This document shows, one piece after another, positions 55,114-62,291 of a stretch of 64,000 nucleotides of DNA. Source of the DNA: a virus. The position numbers and the translations under genes are program-made. Where the stretch lies: IMG/VR virus record IMGVR_UViG_3300044611_000703, positions 1-64,000 of that record. The stretch is one strand, 5' to 3'. Within the stretch, counting starts at the first letter, position 1. Every line of letters begins with the position of its first letter. The notes under the pieces are model-generated. The model was not told the origin of the DNA, ran no database searches, and worked only from the letters and a program-made list of their open reading frames with translations.

Positions 55114-55959
55114 TTAATGACATGGAAGTAAATTGTTAAAATTAACAATTCCGGTAATTACAGAATTAAAAACGGTGATTACTTGATATCCGTTTACTTG
55201 AGTGACATAACTACCATCATTAATCAATGATATTGTTTGTCCATTAGGGTCACTATAAATTGTTCCACCTATTTGTAATGGGGTATACATATAATAGTTC
55301 TCACCACCAATTATATAAAACGGAGGTGCCAATACATAATCTTCAACAATACATTTAATTAGTTGAGGACTATCGGCAATAAAATCAATAAATAAATGAC
55401 CAATATCGTCATAAATACCTGAACCCATATTAACTTCGGATAATACAGGAACTGTTGTTGTCGTGGTTGTAGTATGATTAATTGTAGTAGTAGTTGTAGT
55501 ACAAGGACAACATTCTGTAGTTGTTGTTGTAGTATATGGTCCATTGATACAACAAGGGAATTCTGACACGTAACAACTATCATAAACTAAATCATCAGCA
55601 ATAAATGAATCTTGAACATTTATAAATAATTCTTCACGTATTGGTAATATAAGGACACCATCGGAATTTCTTAACATAAATTGACCGGCGTATCGACCAA
55701 CTCTATTAGTATCTCTTGGTGTAAACTGATAATATATGTAATATTCAGGACCAGCATTCAAGTCAACAAAAGTTTTTTCAACAAACCCTGCAGGTCTTGA
55801 ACTTATTTTTGGAATACCGGTTTCTACGTCAACCATTGAGAAGAAAATGGCCGATTCTTCAATCATATCCATAAACTTATTATAGTCACTTCTTCCGTCT
55901 TTAACCACTTGTAACTTTAGTACCGGTAAGGTTGCGTTTTTCTTTATAAAAAAATCCAT
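55114..55959 (-). CDS. Putative virion protein with Thr-rich linker (281 aa)
   Basis: A 281-aa protein. Residues 1-140 form one beta-rich domain, residues 143-169 are a Thr-rich linker with Cys (TTTTTTECCPCTTTTTT), and residues about 172-281 form a second small domain. The start MDFFIKKNATLPVLKLQV is typical of phage beta-sandwich structural proteins. The linker resembles that of the tail sheath and of the 296-aa protein nearby, so it may be a surface-exposed spike or decoration subunit. A gene-sense TATTTATA element lies at 55974-55981. It stands next to the glycosyltransferase genes. Confidence 0.65.
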   Translation of the reverse strand: MDFFIKKNATLPVLKLQVVKDGRSDYNKFMDMIEESAIFFSMVDVETGIPKISSRPAGFVEKTFVDLNAGPEYYIYYQFTPRDTNRVGRYAGQFMLRNSDGVLILPIREELFINVQDSFIADDLVYDSCYVSEFPCCINGPYTTTTTTECCPCTTTTTTINHTTTTTTTVPVLSEVNMGSGIYDDIGHLFIDFIADSPQLIKCIVEDYVLAPPFYIIGGENYYMYTPLQIGGTIYSDPNGQTISLINDGSYVTQVNGYQVITVFNSVITGIVNFNNLLPCH

Positions 55960-56005
55960 CTATTGTTTTTATTTATAAATACTTTGCTTTCCAAAAATAA
56001 ACAAA

Positions 56006-57682
56006 TTAACTTTCTTTTCTTAACGAACCATCATAATGGTCAAATCTATTGTGTTCAGTTGGTGTTAATAACAATAACCCGGGATTAATATTACCCATTA
56101 CAGTTTCTTGATAACAATGAGACATTAAAGTTTGTTCAAAAGGGTGAGCCCATTTAGTTTCTAAATAACATTTATAGTTACCTTCTCTACTTAAAAGTAT
56201 TGGCCAATTACATAAATAAATTTCACCTGTGACATATGGTAAACCATTATGTGATTTAATATTTTTAAAAACTGTCTTTGGAGAATTCGGATTTAATCCT
56301 TGTTCAGGTAATCTTGGATTATCAGGCCAATGTCTTTGTCTAAAATCTTGGGGAACATTATACCAACTCCATTGAGTACTATTATCACCAAAAAATTCAG
56401 TGTAGTTAAGTTTTAAAAAATCAAAATTTTCTTTTTTAAGAATCTCTAATGATTTTTGATATAAATTTTCAGTCCATCTATTAAAACCATTTTTACACAT
56501 TTTATTTTTTCTTGGATAAAATGCCATATCATCTTCAAACCAAAAATAACAATCGTGATTTGTTTTATCAAAATGTTCCGCAACAAAAACTCTACCTCCA
56601 ACAATACCAATATTGTCTTTTTTGATATGTTCAAAACCATATTGTAAACATAATTCAACATAACGTTCAGTTGTTGATAAATCAGTTGAATTGTTCAATA
56701 AGTATTTTGCCGGTTTATCTATAAAATCTTTATCATATTCTAACATAGTTTGGATTAAATCCTCAAATTGTTTTGGGGAATTAAATGTTATTACATAAAG
56801 AGCAACGTTAGTGATATCCATATTATTATTTATTATTACATTTTTAGAACTTTCAGATTTAACAATAACATTATCATTTTTTAAATCCTCAAAAAATTTA
56901 CCCATCAAACCATTACCATCTATTTCTGAATAAGTTATTAAATTTGGGTATTGATAAGTCATTATGGTAAATAATGATTCTTCCGTACCCATAAAACCTT
57001 TAGATAAAGTATCATTCATCAATCCATAATATATTGAATTTATTTCTGATATTACATTTTTTTTACCACCAAAAAAACCGGCTCGAGCAACTTTATTAAC
57101 TTTGTTTCCCGCAATATTACATAAAACATCATATTTGAATCCGTGTATTTCACTATTTGTTTCATAAGGGAAACATACAAAATGAAAATTATTTACTAAT
57201 TTAGGTATTTTGTTTAAAACTTTGTCGTGAGTAAAATATCCCGGATGAATTGTGTTTGTTATTCCGGCATCAACCCAAAACATATATTCGGAATTAAACT
57301 TATCTAATAGTTTGGCGTCGTGAAGTAAAAACACTTTAGACATCACTAAAGGATTATACATTTCTAATTTGGCTTGAGTTGAATCAGATAACCACCCAAC
57401 CTGATTAAACCATTCGGGGTTAGTTCTAATTGATTGTATTTTAGTGTAAAATTCATTATCTTTAAACCAAGATAACTCTCTATGAATAAATTGAGTGTTT
57501 TCAACACGTCTATATTTAAAAACAAATTTTTCTAATTCTTTATCACCAAAAATAATCATATTCTCATTAACATGTAACAATTGTTCAAATTTTTCTAAAT
57601 AATATTGGAATGAACGAGACCACCCTTCTTGAAGGTCACCTCTCCCTATATTCCATAAACCGGTCACTAATGTTACACTCAT
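56006..57682 (-). CDS. Two-domain glycosyltransferase (HtrL/YibB-like plus GT-A-like)
   Basis: A 558-aa protein. Residues 1-275 look like the HtrL/YibB-type domain: VTLVTGLWNIGRGDLQEGWS, with FWVDAGITNTIHPG and GFMGTEESLFTIM later. Residues about 290-558 are a second, GT-A-like domain with an acidic DD motif (CYFWFEDDMAFYPRK) near residue 390, typical of nucleotide-sugar metal binding. Such proteins usually act on surface polysaccharide or glycoproteins. It is followed by two more glycosyltransferase genes on the same strand with 1-3 nt gaps, suggesting one operon. Acceptor unknown. Confidence 0.7.
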   Translation of the reverse strand: MSVTLVTGLWNIGRGDLQEGWSRSFQYYLEKFEQLLHVNENMIIFGDKELEKFVFKYRRVENTQFIHRELSWFKDNEFYTKIQSIRTNPEWFNQVGWLSDSTQAKLEMYNPLVMSKVFLLHDAKLLDKFNSEYMFWVDAGITNTIHPGYFTHDKVLNKIPKLVNNFHFVCFPYETNSEIHGFKYDVLCNIAGNKVNKVARAGFFGGKKNVISEINSIYYGLMNDTLSKGFMGTEESLFTIMTYQYPNLITYSEIDGNGLMGKFFEDLKNDNVIVKSESSKNVIINNNMDITNVALYVITFNSPKQFEDLIQTMLEYDKDFIDKPAKYLLNNSTDLSTTERYVELCLQYGFEHIKKDNIGIVGGRVFVAEHFDKTNHDCYFWFEDDMAFYPRKNKMCKNGFNRWTENLYQKSLEILKKENFDFLKLNYTEFFGDNSTQWSWYNVPQDFRQRHWPDNPRLPEQGLNPNSPKTVFKNIKSHNGLPYVTGEIYLCNWPILLSREGNYKCYLETKWAHPFEQTLMSHCYQETVMGNINPGLLLLTPTEHNRFDHYDGSLRKES

Positions 57683-57683
57683 A

Positions 57684-58673
57684 TTATAATAAATTTAAAT
57701 CAATTTTATTTAAAAATAATTCTATATTATTTTCAGGTTGACAGTTTTTAACAAACCATTCTCGGGCATTTTTAGATATAAAATCTAAATACTCTTGGTT
57801 ATTTTTAACTTTCTCCCAAGTGTATATTAAATTTTTTTGAAAATCTTCGTATGACAAATATTTTGGGTTTCCGTTATCCGTATAATCACAATAGTGATAA
57901 CAATTAATGTAATGGTAGTTTGGTATTAATGGTTCAGGATAATTTATTTGTAAATAAGGTCTAATAACAGGAACACCAATACCAAAACATTCTATGTCTC
58001 TATTACAAGATTCTGTTCCACCCGGTAAACTTAAACTAACCGAATAATTCGCCATGTCTTTTAAGTAATCAACATAATTTAAATTTTGATTGTTTTGGTT
58101 TTTATCAATAATTAAAATATCGTCTCGATTAATATTTTCGGTCATTTGTTTTCTAAAATCCCACATCCACCCCCTAAAATAAAGTTTTTGTTCTCTATTA
58201 TTTTTAGTGTTATAGATTGATTCCATTTCATCGTAACAACAATCAAAATAAGGGTTATAAAAAAAAGTGTTAAAAACACTTTGTATATCATCCGGGAATT
58301 CTAAATCAGGATTTAACGATGATATTTTTTTATAGTTAAAATAATCTAAAAAATTAAATCCACCAGCATAAAAAAATTGTTTCATTTTTTTTGGTTCCCA
58401 ACCAAGATGCCTCATAAAATGATATTTCCAATTATCGAATAATGATATTAAAATATAATTATTATTTTCAGGATTAATAATCGATAAACTCATACAACTA
58501 AAAATACTCCCTTGACCATATTTCTCATAAGATTGGTCGACTTCCACATCAAAAGTGTGTTCCGGATATTTTAATTTTATTGAATTTATAAATTTTTTAA
58601 ATAAACTAGTCACATAAAACTCGTGACCCCCCATTTTAAGGTCTCTTAACTGATGCCTAATAATAAATCTCAT
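57684..58673 (-). CDS. Putative glycosyltransferase (exostosin/CAP10-like)
   Basis: A 329-aa protein. The segments LYFRGWMWDFRKQMTENINR and YSVSLSLPGGTESCNRDIEC, then FGIGVPVIRP, resemble exostosin/CAP10-like glycosyltransferases, in which the latter segment binds the nucleotide-sugar. No signal peptide. It lies 1 nt before the two-domain glycosyltransferase gene and 3 nt after the GT60-like gene. Donor and acceptor cannot be assigned from sequence. Confidence 0.6.
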   Translation of the reverse strand: MRFIIRHQLRDLKMGGHEFYVTSLFKKFINSIKLKYPEHTFDVEVDQSYEKYGQGSIFSCMSLSIINPENNNYILISLFDNWKYHFMRHLGWEPKKMKQFFYAGGFNFLDYFNYKKISSLNPDLEFPDDIQSVFNTFFYNPYFDCCYDEMESIYNTKNNREQKLYFRGWMWDFRKQMTENINRDDILIIDKNQNNQNLNYVDYLKDMANYSVSLSLPGGTESCNRDIECFGIGVPVIRPYLQINYPEPLIPNYHYINCYHYCDYTDNGNPKYLSYEDFQKNLIYTWEKVKNNQEYLDFISKNAREWFVKNCQPENNIELFLNKIDLNLL

Positions 58674-58676
58674 ATA

Positions 58677-59924
58677 TTACAAGTTACCGGTTAATCTATC
58701 ACACCAACCTTTTGATTTACTATAAGGCCACACCACCCAATATTTTGGTTTAGAGGTTGTTTGAAAATCTCTCCAAATTTTACAGTATCCGTCAGGGTCT
58801 TTCATCATATTATTTATTTCATTAATATCCGCATCTTTACGATAAAGAGTTTCATCTTTCTCATCGTGGAAAGCAACAACCCAAAAATCATAATCTTTTT
58901 CCGGAACTTGTTTAAATGAGATATCTATACAATGTTTAAATACTCTTGCAAAACTTGCCAACCATTCTTCTTCAGTTTCATAAACGGTAGGATTTGGTGG
59001 ATACTTTTTATCTAATGTATATTGTTGGACAGCTCTATTTGAAAATTTAAGACCAGAATAAATCTCATAATCTTTTAAAGTTCTTTCAGTTCCAAATCCG
59101 TACTTACTAAAATCCAAAGTAACTTCCTCACCATCCATTCCAAAAAGTTGTCTATTCTTTTTGTGAGACAATTCATTCTTTTTACCCCACTCTTTGTCAT
59201 CATCCCATTGTTTGGTTCTACCCTTACGAGTATACTCATGCCAAATAACAGTTTTGTGTGGGTGGAATAAATCATATCCGTGAGTAAATGCTCTAACGGC
59301 AATAGATATTTCTTCCCCGTGAAAATAAAATTCAGGGTCGTGTTGAACCTCAACACTGAACTCTCCAAGAGTGAAAGCCATATGTGCAGAATAAAAACGA
59401 GAAGTAATTGGTTGTTTAAGTTTTTCCCAACCAGGAATTGTTTCAGGTAAGAAGAATACCGCACCTTCAGGGATAAACCTATCGAAAGACATTCTCCACG
59501 GTTCTTTAACTCTACCTGCCGGGTCATTATCCGGGTCGAATGAAGAAACATACCCCGTCAATAAAGGTTTCTTAAATCCTTTCTTCTGAAGTTGTTTAAC
59601 CATTTTGATTAAGGTATCATCCCAATCCTTTTCAAATCTCATATGAGAATCTATTTGAAGAGTATATTCCTCACCATCATATAATTGTTGTACTTGATTT
59701 CTTGCCCAACAAACACCTTTAGCGTCAGAATATAAAACATCCTTAACTCTAAATCTTTTATCTCCACTAAATTTTTCTAAATTATCAAACCCGTCTTCAG
59801 GGTGATATTGACGACATATACCTATTCTTAAGTTTTTAGGTCTTTTAGCATTTTCCAACATACTATCTAATGTTGGGATAAGTTGGGGGTCACGATAGGA
59901 AGCTATCTGTACAAATATTTTCAT
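58677..59924 (-). CDS. GlcNAc-transferase-like protein (GT60/PF11397 type)
   Basis: A 415-aa protein with strong similarity in pattern to the Skp1 GlcNAc-transferase family: IASYRDPQLIPTLDSMLENA at residues 8-27, then GVCWARNQVQQLYDGEEYTL and the metal-binding DSH motif at residues 92-94 (LQIDSHMRFEKDWDD). Family members transfer GlcNAc to a hydroxyl on a polypeptide, which fits the nearby Thr/Pro-rich virion proteins as acceptors. It is the first gene of the three-gene glycosyltransferase operon, with TATTTATC upstream near 59970. Confidence 0.8.
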   Translation of the reverse strand: MKIFVQIASYRDPQLIPTLDSMLENAKRPKNLRIGICRQYHPEDGFDNLEKFSGDKRFRVKDVLYSDAKGVCWARNQVQQLYDGEEYTLQIDSHMRFEKDWDDTLIKMVKQLQKKGFKKPLLTGYVSSFDPDNDPAGRVKEPWRMSFDRFIPEGAVFFLPETIPGWEKLKQPITSRFYSAHMAFTLGEFSVEVQHDPEFYFHGEEISIAVRAFTHGYDLFHPHKTVIWHEYTRKGRTKQWDDDKEWGKKNELSHKKNRQLFGMDGEEVTLDFSKYGFGTERTLKDYEIYSGLKFSNRAVQQYTLDKKYPPNPTVYETEEEWLASFARVFKHCIDISFKQVPEKDYDFWVVAFHDEKDETLYRKDADINEINNMMKDPDGYCKIWRDFQTTSKPKYWVVWPYSKSKGWCDRLTGNL

Positions 59925-59989
59925 TTATCTCTTGTTTTTACACAAAAGATAATAGTTCAAAATAAAAGATAAATATTAATGGTTAATTA

Positions 59990-60880
59990 TTACGGACAAC
60001 TACCAAAAACTGTCACCCAATTAGTACAATTACTATAATTTGTTATATCAACAATGGTAACCGTAGGAGCTCCACTAATCGCAACACCTGTTACCACTTC
60101 ATAAGGTTCACCATTTGTTGCGGTATATACCCCTGGTAATGATGCGAATATTGGATTATATGCAACGTATTGTGTTGTCAAATCACAACAACCGTATAAC
60201 TCTAAAACTAATCCCGCAGATGTAGGTGTTGGAGTTGGGGTTGTTGTTGATGTTGCCGTTGGAGTATGTGTTGGTGTTGGTGTCGGTGTTGTTGTCGATG
60301 TTGCTGTTGGAGTGTGAGTTGGGGTCGGTGTTGGGGTTGGCGTAGATGTCGATGTCAGGTTTGGTGTTGTTGTTGGTGTTGTTGTAGGGGTAGGGGTTAA
60401 TGCCGAATCAGGACACGTATTGTTAACACACAAATTACCTATATTCACATTAATACCAACATCCGCTGATGGTAATCTACCACAATAATATAATGTAGTT
60501 CCCGATTGTATTTCACCTTTTAATATTGTGTCATCACATTGAGTAAAATAAAAATATAATGTATTCGATGTTGTATTTTCAAATGTAAGACAATTACAAA
60601 CCACAATTTTTGTAGGTGTTGGAGTTGGGGTTATTGTAGGTGTTGGAGTTGGGGTTGTTGGACAACTTTGTAAAATTAATTCTTGACAACCAATTGAATC
60701 CACAACTTTAACTATAACTTGTTGAGCACCTTCTAATTGAGTAGGTATTTGTAATTCTAATGTTGGGGGGACAACAACAACACCGGTTGCAACCACATAA
60801 CAATAAGTTAAGGTAATATCACATATTGAGATATTAAATGGTGAATGTCCTGATAAACTTGTTATTTCAACTACTTGCAT
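59990..60880 (-). CDS. Thr/Pro-rich, mucin-like virion protein (296 aa)
   Basis: A 296-aa protein with three Cys-containing beta domains joined by Thr/Pro linkers: residues 74-90 (TTPTPTPTITPTPTPTK) and residues 161-220 (TPTPTTTPTTTPNLTSTSTP and on). The second linker holds two exact 16-residue repeats of HTPTATSTTTPTPTPT. Paired Cys (CNC, CC) suggest disulphides. Such linkers are typical of O-glycosylated stalks. The gene lies 65 nt upstream of the glycosyltransferase operon on the same strand and is divergent from the methyltransferase gene. TATTTATA ends 4 nt before the ATG. The function as fibre, spike or decoration protein is inferred. Confidence 0.65.
   Translation of the reverse strand: MQVVEITSLSGHSPFNISICDITLTYCYVVATGVVVVPPTLELQIPTQLEGAQQVIVKVVDSIGCQELILQSCPTTPTPTPTITPTPTPTKIVVCNCLTFENTTSNTLYFYFTQCDDTILKGEIQSGTTLYYCGRLPSADVGINVNIGNLCVNNTCPDSALTPTPTTTPTTTPNLTSTSTPTPTPTPTHTPTATSTTTPTPTPTHTPTATSTTTPTPTPTSAGLVLELYGCCDLTTQYVAYNPIFASLPGVYTATNGEPYEVVTGVAISGAPTVTIVDITNYSNCTNWVTVFGSCP
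60221..60316 (-). repeat. Tandem repeat, two 48-bp units inside the Thr/Pro linker
   Basis: Two tandem units each encode HTPTATSTTTPTPTPT (residues 189-204 and 205-220 of the 296-aa protein). The translated units are identical, so linker length can change by slippage or recombination. Confidence 0.8.
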
Positions 60881-60883
60881 TAC

Positions 60884-60891
60884 TATAAATA
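60884..60891 (-). promoter_or_regulatory. TATTTATA element directly upstream of the Thr/Pro protein
   Basis: Minus-strand CTATATTTATAG is 4 nt before ATG, the same close spacing as one copy before gp25 (14585-14596). If it is a promoter, the mRNA would be nearly leaderless; alternatively it acts in translation initiation. Confidence 0.3.
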
Positions 60892-60988
60892 TAGTTAGAA
60901 TTATTTTACGATAAATAATTAAATTATCTAAAATTATATGGAAATTTATACATATTTTATTATCTTTAGGGTAAAAAAATAAAACAAT

Positions 60989-61549
60989 ATGAATATTGAT
61001 AATAGACGAGAATATTTAAAAACGGCCTATAGAATGTTTGGTTTAAAAGATGATGAAGGTGGTGTTAATAGGACTCAAGGTTTGTTCATGATGTGTGAAG
61101 ATATTATGAAAGATAATTTTGTTGTTGCTGAAATTGGTTCGTATGCCGGTGTTAGTAGTGAAGTTTTAGCATTACATTGTGAAAAAATATACTGCATCGA
61201 TACTTGGGAAGATTGGAATAATGATGGTATTATTTTCCAAGCTATGGAATTGTTTGATAATATGAAATCATTTTATTCTCACATTAATAAAATACATATG
61301 AGGGGTGATGAGGCCTCTAAAATGTTTCCTGATGAACATTTTGACCTTGTTTATATTGATGCGTCTCATTGGTATGATGATGTAATAAACGATATTAATA
61401 CGTGGTTACCAAAAATTAAAAAAGGTGGTTATTTATCCGGTCATGATTATTTAGAGAATATTGATGTTTTATATGCAGTAAATGACTATTTTGGTAAAAC
61501 ACATTCAATTACGAGATACCCTGATTCAAGTTGGGTAATTAAAAAATAA
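60989..61549 (+). CDS. SAM-dependent methyltransferase (class I)
   Basis: A 186-aa protein with a Rossmann-fold methyltransferase pattern: motif I VVAEIGSYAGVSSEVLAL, an acidic residue after strand 2 (IYCIDTWEDW), and FDLVYIDASHWYDDVINDIN for strands 4-5. It resembles the Methyltransf_24 type often linked to sugar or glycan biosynthesis. It lies 4 nt before the multidomain glycosyltransferase, so sugar or glycan methylation is likely, though the substrate is unknown. Confidence 0.75.
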   Translation: MNIDNRREYLKTAYRMFGLKDDEGGVNRTQGLFMMCEDIMKDNFVVAEIGSYAGVSSEVLALHCEKIYCIDTWEDWNNDGIIFQAMELFDNMKSFYSHINKIHMRGDEASKMFPDEHFDLVYIDASHWYDDVINDINTWLPKIKKGGYLSGHDYLENIDVLYAVNDYFGKTHSITRYPDSSWVIKK

Positions 61550-61553
61550 TTTT

Positions 61554-62291
61554 ATGAATATATTAATTCACGGCTCAATGATGGGACCTGGTGGTATTGC
61601 ACATCATATTAAAGAATTTAGTAAAAATCTAAACAAATACCATAATGTTAAGATAAGAAACTTCAATTTAGATACTAATACTTGGAATGGTTTTTATAGT
61701 GGTCCTGATATGTATAAAAACACTAAAGGTTTAGAGGATATTCACCATCAATTATTACATCAACAAAGTTTATGGGTAGATGGTGAGTTAAAAGAATTTC
61801 CACTATTAGGATATGACGAATCATTTGTTCCCGATTTTCACCTTATAATGGCCGAAGCGTATCATCATTATTATTATCAAGATTACGATAAACCAGTTAT
61901 TGCTTACTTCCCTTGGGAAACTACAGAAATGTTAGAAGGTTTTATTGAAAAACTTAAAAAAGTTGATTATATATGGGTTCCAAGTAAATGGCAATTAGAG
62001 GTTTTTGTTAATAATGGAATAGATAGAAATAAAATAACTGTTGTTAATGAGGGTGTTGACCCATCCAAATTTTTTCCCGTTAAAAATAAAAAAAATAAAA
62101 AACTAACAATACTACATATTGGTACTTGGGAATATCGTAAATCATCTTACGAATTAATAAAGTCAATTACTAATGTAATTGGTGATGACCCCTCAGTTGA
62201 ATTTAAATTAGCAATACATGACAAATATCGAGAACAGGAATCACAAGATGAATTGTTTACAAAATATCACATTTTTGGATACATTAAGTGA
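61554..62291 (+). CDS. GT4-type glycosyltransferase, 5' part of a frameshifted gene
   Basis: A 245-aa frame starting MNILIHGSMMGPGGIAHHIK. It has the GT-B N-terminal domain and the middle linker (YIWVPSKWQLEVFVNNGIDR, then VVNEGVDPSKFFPV), and the C-terminal domain begins (LTILHIGTWEYRKSSYELIK) but the frame ends abruptly after DELFTKYHIFGYIK at a TGA. The downstream +1 frame continues the same domain (see next feature). The break lies at a run of five T (62272-62276), which suggests a one-base indel, sequencing error, or a frameshift. Confidence 0.75.
   Translation: MNILIHGSMMGPGGIAHHIKEFSKNLNKYHNVKIRNFNLDTNTWNGFYSGPDMYKNTKGLEDIHHQLLHQQSLWVDGELKEFPLLGYDESFVPDFHLIMAEAYHHYYYQDYDKPVIAYFPWETTEMLEGFIEKLKKVDYIWVPSKWQLEVFVNNGIDRNKITVVNEGVDPSKFFPVKNKKNKKLTILHIGTWEYRKSSYELIKSITNVIGDDPSVEFKLAIHDKYREQESQDELFTKYHIFGYIK

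Noticed and set aside
59075-59551. Second minus-strand frame of 158 codons in the GT60-like gene
   Set aside because: It is an out-of-frame shadow of a gene with clear family motifs.
60221-60660. Short repeats resembling a CRISPR array
   Set aside because: The repeats are in-frame Thr/Pro codons without unique spacers.
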